Notes under the pieces: model-generated | What the model was told of the DNA's origin: nothing | Databases searched by the model: none | The model's input: the letters and a program-made list of their open reading frames with translations, nothing else | Made by a program: the position numbers and the translations under genes | NCBI RefSeq assembly: GCF_009469765.1 | Contig: NZ_SSSQ01000009.1 | Coordinates: 1 to 64,000, forward strand | From: Dechloromonas hortensis | GTDB lineage: Bacteria > Pseudomonadota > Gammaproteobacteria > Burkholderiales > Rhodocyclaceae | Direction of reading: 5' to 3' | Length of the DNA stretch: 64,000 nucleotides | Part shown: piece by piece, positions 43,090 to 50,960 of the stretch | Position numbering within the stretch: the first letter of the stretch is position 1 | Layout: each line of letters starts with the position of its first letter

Positions 43090-43994
43090 TGCGGGTCCTG
43101 GTTACTGGCGCCGGTGGTTTTGTCGGTCAACACCTGGTACCTCAGCTACTTGCCGAAGGGCATGCGGTAGCCTGCCTGACGCGCGACCCGGCAAAACTAC
43201 CGGAGGCCTGGGCCAATCTCCCCCGGGCCGGAACGGACCCCGAGGGCCAGGGCATCCGCACCCTTTGCCAGCAATTTCGCCCCCAGGTGGTCATCCACCT
43301 GGCCAGCCATTACATCACCGAGCACAGTTTCACCGACATCACCACTCTCGTTCAAGTCAATCTGCTGCTTGGCACCCACTTACTGGAGTCGATGCGGGAA
43401 TCCGGTTGCGATGCCTTGGTCTATGCAGGTACGTCGTGGCAGCACTATCGCAATGAAGAATACTGCCCGGCCAATTTGTATGCAGCCACCAAACAGGCCT
43501 TATCAACCTTGGCAGAATACTACCGGGATGCCTTTGGCATGCGGATATTGGAACTTCATCTTTACGACAGTTACGGTGAAGATGACCCAAGAAAAAAGTT
43601 GATCAATCTACTTGAGCTTTCCAGCAAATCTTCCGATAAATTAAAAATATCGGAGGGTCGCCAGTTGCTCCACCTAGTCCACATTGATGATGTCTGTCGC
43701 GGTTTTGAGCTGGCTTGCCAGCAAGTACGCAATTTCGCGGCTAGCGAAAGAAAGGTATTTCGACTGCCGGCAGGTGAACGCCTCAGCCTTAGAGAGTTGG
43801 TTGCCCGCTTTGATGCTGCAGCCCCCGCTTACCCCGCACAACTTGAGTGGGGAGCCAGACCTTACCGGCTACGAGAGGTCTTTGAACCTTGGGAAGACGC
43901 CCCCGCGCTTCCCGGCTGGCAAGCAGAGGTTTCAATCGACGAAGGCATGCGGCGTCTTCGATGCCCTGACTTGAATCGCTCAAAGAAATCATAG
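43089..43994 (+). CDS. NAD-dependent epimerase/reductase for a CDP-dideoxysugar
   Basis: A 301-residue short-chain dehydrogenase (extended). The NAD site is VTGAGGFVGQHL and the active-site part is GTSWQHY, then NLYAATKQA (YxxxK). It is like RfbJ, RfbS or AscF, which reduce the 4-keto group at the end of CDP-dideoxyhexose pathways. ATG 43089 overlaps the epimerase stop. Which isomer is made cannot be told from sequence. Confidence 0.82.
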   Translation: MRVLVTGAGGFVGQHLVPQLLAEGHAVACLTRDPAKLPEAWANLPRAGTDPEGQGIRTLCQQFRPQVVIHLASHYITEHSFTDITTLVQVNLLLGTHLLESMRESGCDALVYAGTSWQHYRNEEYCPANLYAATKQALSTLAEYYRDAFGMRILELHLYDSYGEDDPRKKLINLLELSSKSSDKLKISEGRQLLHLVHIDDVCRGFELACQQVRNFAASERKVFRLPAGERLSLRELVARFDAAAPAYPAQLEWGARPYRLREVFEPWEDAPALPGWQAEVSIDEGMRRLRCPDLNRSKKS

Positions 43995-44051
43995 TTTCGC
44001 CAAAGAATTCCCCAAAGGGCAACGCGACACTTTTAATAGAAGGCTTAGGTG

Positions 44052-44771
44052 ATGGTTCAGCATAAAACAATCTTTGATCTAGGCATGAACAATGGCGACG
44101 ACACCGCCTATTATTTGCATTGCGGTTACAAGGTCATTGCCATTGAAGCAAATAGTGAGCTTTGCAAGGCTGCATCCATTCGTTTTCAGCACCAAATCAA
44201 AAACAAGCAATTGAAAATAATAAATCAGGCCATTTCAAATGAAGAGAAGGAACTTACGTTTTACGTAAACACTCAAAACTCCCACTGGAGCAGTCTCGAC
44301 ATCAACTGGGCCAGTCGAAACGACAGCCAATTTGTTGAATTTAAGACGCAAGGGATTACTTTGTCATCGCTTTTCGAAAAATTTGGTTGCCCTTACTTCA
44401 TGAAGGTAGATATTGAAGGGGCCGATCTGATTGCCATTCAACAATTAATTGGTCAGAAATCAATCCCTGAATTTTTAAGCATCGAAGATTGCCGGTATGG
44501 CTTTGAATACATCGATACTCTTCGAAAAATCGGATATAAAAAATTCGCACTATCCAACCAGGCACTCGTTCCTCAATTTCCAGACGTTAAGAGAAATTAT
44601 GAATTTCCGGCGGGGGCATCGGGAATGTTCGGCGAAGATCTCAAAAGTGCCTGGCTTGAGCATGATGACTTTGTTGAAAACTATAGCACTCAGGTTAGAA
44701 ACCGTACGACCCTACAGAAGATTGCCGACGATCCAAATTCAATCTGGTGGGATATCCATGCCCGCGTTTAA
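44052..44771 (+). CDS. FkbM-family methyltransferase
   Basis: A 239-residue SAM-dependent methyltransferase. Motif I is FDLGMNNGDDTAYYL, followed by the acidic VIAIEANSELC and the FkbM hallmark FMKVDIEGADLIAI. It probably O-methylates a sugar hydroxyl. Its DNA is more AT-rich than the genes before it, a possible sign of separate origin. There is a 57-bp gap after the reductase gene. Confidence 0.85.
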   Translation: MVQHKTIFDLGMNNGDDTAYYLHCGYKVIAIEANSELCKAASIRFQHQIKNKQLKIINQAISNEEKELTFYVNTQNSHWSSLDINWASRNDSQFVEFKTQGITLSSLFEKFGCPYFMKVDIEGADLIAIQQLIGQKSIPEFLSIEDCRYGFEYIDTLRKIGYKKFALSNQALVPQFPDVKRNYEFPAGASGMFGEDLKSAWLEHDDFVENYSTQVRNRTTLQKIADDPNSIWWDIHARV

Positions 44772-44852
44772 TCGCTCCATAAAACTGCCGACCGGTGATT
44801 TGGCCACCGGATACTGCACCAAGAAAACCTGGCCAGAACCAAGGAAAACCCC

Positions 44853-45881
44853 ATGAAGGCTCAATTAAAACCCCGAATTAATCTGGAAAACAGGACACCA
44901 CTGGAGCAGGTAATTCCCTTATCGACCCCATACGTACTGTTTGTGGACCCTGCCAACACCTGCAATTTCCGTTGCTCGTTCTGTCCGACAGGTGATCGTG
45001 ATCTCATTAAATCGACAGGCCGTTGGCAAGGGCGCATGGATTTCGAGGTATACAAGAAGGTCATCGACGACCTGGGCGATTTCGACAAACCGCTCAAGGT
45101 GCTCCGCCTCTACAAGGAGGGCGAACCGTTATTGCACACACAGTTCGCGGACATGGTCCGCTACGCCAAGAACAGTGGTCATGTTGAATATATCGACACC
45201 ACGACCAATGGCTACTTGCTCACCCCCGACCGCGTCGACCAGATCCTTGATGCAGGGATTGATCGAATCAACATTTCCGTTGATGGCATGTCCAAGGAGC
45301 AATACTGGGAACTGACCCGCACCAAGGTCGATTTTGACGACTTTGTCAGCAAGGTCCGCTATCTCTATGAGCACAAGGGAAATTGCGAAATTTGCGTAAA
45401 GATTCCAGGCGACATTCTCAACGAAGCCGACAAACAGCGCTTTTTCGACACGTTTGGCGACATTGCAGACCGTGTTTCAATTGAGAATTTTGCCCCCTGC
45501 TGGCCGACATTCGATATTGAAGAACGTATGGGCATCCAGATCACCGAGGGAATTTACGGCAATTCCATCATGGATACCCAAGTCTGCCCCTACATATTCT
45601 ATTCAGTTGCTGTCAACTCGGATGGTAGCGTCAGCCTGTGCTTCCTTGACTGGGCTAGAAAACTGGTCATCGGCGATACACGCTCAAAAAGCCTGAAGGA
45701 CATATGGAATAGCGCAGCTCTTCAGCAGCATCGTATCGCTCATCTTGAAGGACGCCGCAAGGAAAATCCGACTTGCGCGGCCTGCGGCCAATTGAGCCAC
45801 TGCTTGCCCGACAATATCGACGCCCATGCCCAGAACCTGCTGGCCAAACTTGTAGATAACCAGGCCATAATAAAAACATGA
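44853..45881 (+). CDS. Radical-SAM protein with SPASM domain
   Basis: A 342-residue radical-SAM enzyme. The cluster motif CNFRCSFC lies near residue 36, and TTNGYLLT and NISVDGM are typical barrel strands. The C-terminal cysteines (CPYIFYSVAVNSDGSVSLC, then CAACGQLSHC) form the SPASM auxiliary cluster site. Relatives modify peptides or sugars; the sugar-cluster setting favours sugar or aglycone chemistry. It overlaps the next methyltransferase gene by 4 bp. Confidence 0.88.
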   Translation: MKAQLKPRINLENRTPLEQVIPLSTPYVLFVDPANTCNFRCSFCPTGDRDLIKSTGRWQGRMDFEVYKKVIDDLGDFDKPLKVLRLYKEGEPLLHTQFADMVRYAKNSGHVEYIDTTTNGYLLTPDRVDQILDAGIDRINISVDGMSKEQYWELTRTKVDFDDFVSKVRYLYEHKGNCEICVKIPGDILNEADKQRFFDTFGDIADRVSIENFAPCWPTFDIEERMGIQITEGIYGNSIMDTQVCPYIFYSVAVNSDGSVSLCFLDWARKLVIGDTRSKSLKDIWNSAALQQHRIAHLEGRRKENPTCAACGQLSHCLPDNIDAHAQNLLAKLVDNQAIIKT

Positions 45882-46705
45882 ACATGGAGGTTTTTCCGGG
45901 AGAAGAGGTCTACCTCTGGCTATTCGATGATGTCGCCCAACAAGTAGCGGAAGGCCGAACCCAATCTGGTCGCGAGCATTTCGAAAAAACCGGGAGTAAG
46001 GAAATACGCGACGGCGTCAGGCAGTTGACAATTCGAAAAATCCTTGCTTACCGGTGGTTGCGAGGCAGCGGAATAGAAATTGGCGCCTTGCATAATCCGC
46101 TCCAGGTGTTTTCGTCGACAACACAGGTCCGCTATGTTGATCGTCTCAATGAAGCCGATTTGCGCAGCCACTATCCTGAGTTGAATGGGCTGAATCTGGT
46201 CCCGGTAAGCATCATTGACGACGGGGAAATCCTTTCGTCCCTGCCTGATAACTCCCAGGATTTCGTGATCGCCAATCATGTTATTGAACATACCGAAGAC
46301 CCGATTCGTGCCTTAAACACCTGGTTCAGGGTGCTCCGACCGGGCGGTACGCTTTACCTGGGCGTCCCGGATAAACGATTTACCTTTGACCAGAACAGGG
46401 TTAACACCCCCTGGATTCACTTAGTCGCGGATCACACTTGCGGCCCTGAAGGTTCACGCAAGCAACACTACGAAGAGTGGATCAGGTATATCGGTAAACA
46501 TACTGAATATGCCGAGGTTGAAGTATTGGTACAGCAACTGATGACCCAGAATTACTCGATTCATTTTCATGTCTGGGATGCTGAAAATTTTACGGACTTC
46601 CTCAACAACTATCGGGAAAGCTACAACCCTCGTTTCTGCCTGAATGAGTTTCAGCAAAATCTGGCGTATCAGGAAATGATATACGTCCTCAAGAAAGACG
46701 AATAA
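45878..46705 (+). CDS. Class I SAM-dependent methyltransferase
   Basis: A 275-residue methyltransferase. SGIEIGALHNPL is the SAM motif I variant. DFVIANHVIEHTEDPIRAL and VLRPGGTLYLGVPD are the Methyltransf_11-type motifs II and III. It starts 4 bp inside the radical-SAM gene, so the two are coupled. The target is likely a sugar intermediate or the glycan. Confidence 0.85.
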   Translation: MNMEVFPGEEVYLWLFDDVAQQVAEGRTQSGREHFEKTGSKEIRDGVRQLTIRKILAYRWLRGSGIEIGALHNPLQVFSSTTQVRYVDRLNEADLRSHYPELNGLNLVPVSIIDDGEILSSLPDNSQDFVIANHVIEHTEDPIRALNTWFRVLRPGGTLYLGVPDKRFTFDQNRVNTPWIHLVADHTCGPEGSRKQHYEEWIRYIGKHTEYAEVEVLVQQLMTQNYSIHFHVWDAENFTDFLNNYRESYNPRFCLNEFQQNLAYQEMIYVLKKDE

Positions 46706-46798
46706 CGGCGAGCAGTGAAAGATTCAAAAATTTAAGGGGGCGACAAGACAAGCCCTAACGGCCCGTTTTTCCCCACAAGCAGAGAGGAAGTTATTACC

Positions 46799-48448
46799 AT
46801 GAACCAGGCAGCAAAAAAAATCCTGTTCGTTATCCCGCCCTATTTCAATATCGATGATTTTCTGAATCAGCATCACAGTTATGTGCTGCCCTCGTTTACC
46901 GTTCCCTATGGCGTACTATCGCTAGATGCTTACCTGAAGGGTAAATGTACCTCTTCCGTAGAAACCAGAATTCTTGATCTGAATATATTCCTCAAGGCAC
47001 TAGTCGACAGCAAACGGACAGATGTGGACTGCATGGCCTTATTTGCCGAGCAGGTAATGGAAAGTATCGAGGAATTCAAACCAGATTTCGTCGGAATTTC
47101 TGCGCTGTTCAACTCCTCTTTCCGTTACATGGAAGCACTGGCCAGCGCGGCAAAAAAGGCGAATCCGACAGCCCTGGTCGTTGCCGGCGGCGGCCTACCA
47201 TCCGCCGCATCCTACAAGATGCTGGACTCCTGCCCGTCGCTGGATGCGATCTGCAAAGGAGAAGGCGAGATCCCGCTCCGTGAGTTGCTGGATGCCGTCC
47301 TGCCGCAGGATATCCTCGAAAACCATGCCTCTTGGATCACCCGCCAGGGTTGTGACAAAGGCAAGATTGCCGCACATACGTTTGTCCAGAATCTCGACGA
47401 CATTCCACCGCTGAATTACGGAATCGTTAACCTGGACAACTACAACTCCCGCTCGATTGACAAACGCTTTGTCGGCCAACCCAAGCGGGAAATGGCAATC
47501 CACACCTCACGCGGTTGTCCATTCCTCTGCGTCTTTTGCTCAAATCCTTCGCTACATGGTCGTGATGTCCGAATGATGAGCATTGACCGGGTGATTGCCG
47601 AAGTCCAGCGAATGAAGGATCTGTTCGGCCTAACCGTGCTGATGATAGAGGATGACCATTTCTTCCACGACGTTAGTCGCGCCAAGGAGATTCTGCGCCG
47701 CGTGATCGATCTCGACATCCGGATCGAATTTCCGAATGGGGTAGCGGTCTACGCGATTGATGACGAGGTCGCTTCGCTATTCAAGCAGGCCGGCGTTTCG
47801 ACGGTTGCACTTGCCGTCGAATCGGGTTCTGACTATGTCTTGAACCACATCATCAAGAAACCGCTAAAAAAGAAACTAATCCGGCCAGCGGTTGAGGCAT
47901 TACGGCGGCACGGTGTGCTGAGTCACGTTTTCATCGTTATTGGCCTGCCCGGTGAAATGCCGACCCATCGCCAAGAGACGCTCGAGATGCTGCTCGATGT
48001 AGGCTTTGATTGGGCACATATTTTTTGCGCAATCCCGATCTTCGGTAGCCGGCTCTACGATATCTGTGCTGACAATGGCTACATCGAAAACGCCAACCAG
48101 TTGGACTACATTGCGACCAAATCCTTGATTCGGGCGCCAGGCGTGGATCCGGAGGAAATTGAGAAGCTGGCCTACGAAATCAATCTTCGGGTCAATTTTG
48201 TCGACAATCACAACGTAAAACTGGGCAATTACGACACCGCACTGAAGTACTTCAAGAATGTTTGCGACAAGTATCCAGACCACGCCTTCGCCCACTATTT
48301 CATCGCAGAAGCTTATCGCCGTTCTGGCATCGACCCTGCAAAGGCAACGGCGCACTATAATTTGTTTGCGGACATCATTGCCCGCGACCCTTGGTGGGCG
48401 GAACAATCAAAAAAACACAATCTACATCCTGAACTGGCCACAGTCTGA
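46799..48448 (+). CDS. B12-binding radical-SAM protein
   Basis: A 549-residue enzyme. The N-terminal cobalamin-binding Rossmann part (about 60-175, PDFVGISALFNSSFRYMEAL, then VVAGGGLPS) is followed by a radical-SAM barrel with CPFLCVFC near residue 239. A helical tail (about 460-549) looks like one or two TPR units. Such class B enzymes often methylate unreactive carbons, so C-methylation of the glycan sugar is possible. A 93-bp gap with AGAGAGGAAG before the start suggests good translation. Confidence 0.88.
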   Translation: MNQAAKKILFVIPPYFNIDDFLNQHHSYVLPSFTVPYGVLSLDAYLKGKCTSSVETRILDLNIFLKALVDSKRTDVDCMALFAEQVMESIEEFKPDFVGISALFNSSFRYMEALASAAKKANPTALVVAGGGLPSAASYKMLDSCPSLDAICKGEGEIPLRELLDAVLPQDILENHASWITRQGCDKGKIAAHTFVQNLDDIPPLNYGIVNLDNYNSRSIDKRFVGQPKREMAIHTSRGCPFLCVFCSNPSLHGRDVRMMSIDRVIAEVQRMKDLFGLTVLMIEDDHFFHDVSRAKEILRRVIDLDIRIEFPNGVAVYAIDDEVASLFKQAGVSTVALAVESGSDYVLNHIIKKPLKKKLIRPAVEALRRHGVLSHVFIVIGLPGEMPTHRQETLEMLLDVGFDWAHIFCAIPIFGSRLYDICADNGYIENANQLDYIATKSLIRAPGVDPEEIEKLAYEINLRVNFVDNHNVKLGNYDTALKYFKNVCDKYPDHAFAHYFIAEAYRRSGIDPAKATAHYNLFADIIARDPWWAEQSKKHNLHPELATV

Positions 48449-48503
48449 TTACACGGGATCGACTGCTCCATTTACCTTGCCGAATTTATATTAAGCCTAT
48501 CCT

Positions 48504-49790
48504 TTGCCTGAAATACTTCATATCACCGCGCATCTGGGCGGCGGCGTCGGCAAGGTTCTGTCACGACTGGTCGAAGAGTCCTCGCGCCGGTGCGATGGCT
48601 TCCGACATGTGGTGGCCTGTCTTGAAAAGCCGGAAAAAGATGTTTTCAGCACGCATCTGGCAAGCCATGGCGGTGAACTGCTGATCTGCCCGAGACCCGA
48701 GGAACTCGACCGCAGAATCCGCGCCGCCGACATCGTGCAGATCGAGTGGTGGCATCACCCAATCGTAGCCCGCTGGCTTGGTGAAGCAACGCTGCCACCA
48801 AGTCGGCTGATCGTCTGGAGCCACGTCTCCGGCTTGCACCCGCCGACCATCCCAGCGGATTTCGTGACGCTCCCCCACCGCTTTTTGCTGACTTCGCCCT
48901 GTTCGCTCGAATCGGCTGAACTAAAAACCTTGCCGGCGGCAGTCCGGCAACGCGTCGATGCCATTTTCAGCTCAGGCGGCTTTAGCGACCTGCCGCCCCC
49001 CAATCCGCGCAGTTTCACCGGACTACTGCGCGCCGGCTACGTCGGCACCCTGAACTTTGCCAAACTGCATCCTCGGATTCTCGACTTTCTCGGCGCCCTC
49101 AAATGCGACAACTTCAGGCTCGACCTGATCGGTGACCTCGACAATGGCGATGCCCTGCAACAGGCCGCCACCGCGGCCGGGCTGGGGGACTGTCTCAAGC
49201 TGCTCGGCTACTGCCACGACGTCGGCAATGTATTGAAAAATTATGACATTTTCGTATACCTGCTCAATCCACTGCACTACGGAACGACCGAGAATGCCCT
49301 GCTGGAAGCCATGGCCATGGGCGTCGTGCCCATTGTCCTGAACAATCCGGCGGAGCGGAACCTGGTACAACACATGGAAACCGGACTGATTGTGAACACT
49401 CCGGACGAATTTGCCGATGCCGTCGCCTGGATGTCTTCCCATGCGGAAGAATGTCGAGCCATGTCGATGCAGGCGGCCACCCTGACCCGCCAACGCTTTG
49501 CCATCGGCCACACGCTGGACCAACTGACCCGGCACTATCGCGCCGTACTCACCGAAGACAAACGCCCGGTCGACTTTCGCCCGGTTTTCGGCACACAGCC
49601 CGGGGACTGGTTCCGCCGTTGCCAAGGCGAGGAATCCTGGCGATTCACCGACCAGCCGACCAGCCCGAACGCCGAGGGACCGCACTTCCTGTTTGAACGC
49701 AACAAAAGCTCGGTATTTCATTATGCCCGGACCTTTCCGGATGATCTGCGGCTGGCCCGCTGGGCCCAGGCCTTGGAGACCCCGCAATGA
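48504..49790 (+). CDS. Glycosyltransferase, GT4-like
   Basis: A 428-residue GT-B enzyme. The N-terminus EILHITAHLGGGVGKVL is the GT4 acceptor-domain start. The donor domain has RAGYVGTLNFAKLHPRILDF and the GT4 motif YGTTENALLEAMAMGVVPIV with the conserved ExE-like glutamates. TTG at 48504 is the likely start. It ends 4 bp inside the next gene. It would add a sugar to a glycan chain. Confidence 0.85.
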   Translation: MPEILHITAHLGGGVGKVLSRLVEESSRRCDGFRHVVACLEKPEKDVFSTHLASHGGELLICPRPEELDRRIRAADIVQIEWWHHPIVARWLGEATLPPSRLIVWSHVSGLHPPTIPADFVTLPHRFLLTSPCSLESAELKTLPAAVRQRVDAIFSSGGFSDLPPPNPRSFTGLLRAGYVGTLNFAKLHPRILDFLGALKCDNFRLDLIGDLDNGDALQQAATAAGLGDCLKLLGYCHDVGNVLKNYDIFVYLLNPLHYGTTENALLEAMAMGVVPIVLNNPAERNLVQHMETGLIVNTPDEFADAVAWMSSHAEECRAMSMQAATLTRQRFAIGHTLDQLTRHYRAVLTEDKRPVDFRPVFGTQPGDWFRRCQGEESWRFTDQPTSPNAEGPHFLFERNKSSVFHYARTFPDDLRLARWAQALETPQ

Positions 49791-50950
49791 ATTTCACCGC
49801 ACTCCCCGACGCTCAGCACAGCATCGAAATATTTCGCACCCTGCTCAGCCATGGTCAAGCTGGTAGCCCGCGCCACGTCGACAAGCCTCTGATTCTCTAT
49901 GGTGCAGGGAAGCTCGGGCAAATGGCGGCTGAACTGTTTGCCAAGCTGGACATTCCGGTGCGCTGCGCCATTGATCGCCACCCCCCGGCCAGCGGACTAC
50001 TGAATGGGAGCATCCCCGTTCTCACCCCGGACGACATTCCCGCAACCGATCGGCGCAACGTTATGATCGCCATCTGTATCGTCACCGCGCCTTACGAACC
50101 GATCCGCAATTTCCTGGCGGAGAGTGGCTGGTCGGACATCGTGCCGGTTTATGACGTATTTGAAGCGTATACCGCCCGCCTGCCGATGGCGAATGGCTGG
50201 TTTGCCGAGGCGCCGGAAGAGGCCGAATGCACAGCGATCGAAAAAGTGCTGGCCACCTGGTCGGACGACGAATCGCGTGCCGCCCATCTACAGTTCATGG
50301 CATGGCGCCTTGGCCGGCAGGAATGGGGTTTTCCAGACGCTCCGGTCAGCCTTGACGATCGTTATTTCATCCCGCAAATTTGTTGCGCCCTGCGTGACAA
50401 CGAGTATTTCCTGGATGCTGGGGCCTATCACGGCGAAGTCTCGCAACGAGTGATCGACCTGCTGGCGGATCGCTGCCAAGGCATCCTGGCCATCGAACCC
50501 GACCACGAAAATTTCAGGCAATTGGATAGCTGGTATCGCGCCCAGCCAGGCTTCTGGCAAGAGCGCATCACCGTGCTTGAGAAAGCCCTCGGTGCGACGG
50601 GGGACGACCGGCCATTTCGGGATGGGCTCGGCATGGCATCGCGCAGTAGCGGTGCCTCAGGCAGTCACGTCGATGCAATACGCCTCGACGATCTGGAGTT
50701 CCCCGTTACTTTCGCCAAGATTCATGTCGAGGGCGATGAATTGGAGGCGCTCAAAGGTGCCACTACGACCCTGCAACATCGGCGACCTCTGCTGTCCATC
50801 ACCGTTTATCACAACGCTGACGGACTCTGGAGAACGCCCGCCTATTTGATGCAAGCATTACCAAACTACAATTGGCGGATGAGACTGCATGCTTGGTGCG
50901 GCACGGGGGCTGTCGTGTACGGCATTCCGGCCGAGCGAAACGACCATTAA
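49787..50950 (+). CDS. FkbM-family methyltransferase with N-terminal nucleotide-binding domain
   Basis: A 387-residue protein. Residues 35-130 look like a small Rossmann domain (ILYGAGKLGQMAAELF), as found in front of many FkbM proteins. The methyltransferase part (180-387) has YFLDAGAYHGEVSQRV, GILAIEPDHENF and FAKIHVEGDELEALKGA. It is the second FkbM gene of the cluster, and overlaps its upstream neighbour by 4 bp. Confidence 0.85.
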   Translation: MNFTALPDAQHSIEIFRTLLSHGQAGSPRHVDKPLILYGAGKLGQMAAELFAKLDIPVRCAIDRHPPASGLLNGSIPVLTPDDIPATDRRNVMIAICIVTAPYEPIRNFLAESGWSDIVPVYDVFEAYTARLPMANGWFAEAPEEAECTAIEKVLATWSDDESRAAHLQFMAWRLGRQEWGFPDAPVSLDDRYFIPQICCALRDNEYFLDAGAYHGEVSQRVIDLLADRCQGILAIEPDHENFRQLDSWYRAQPGFWQERITVLEKALGATGDDRPFRDGLGMASRSSGASGSHVDAIRLDDLEFPVTFAKIHVEGDELEALKGATTTLQHRRPLLSITVYHNADGLWRTPAYLMQALPNYNWRMRLHAWCGTGAVVYGIPAERNDH

Positions 50951-50960
50951 GAGAAAAAAT

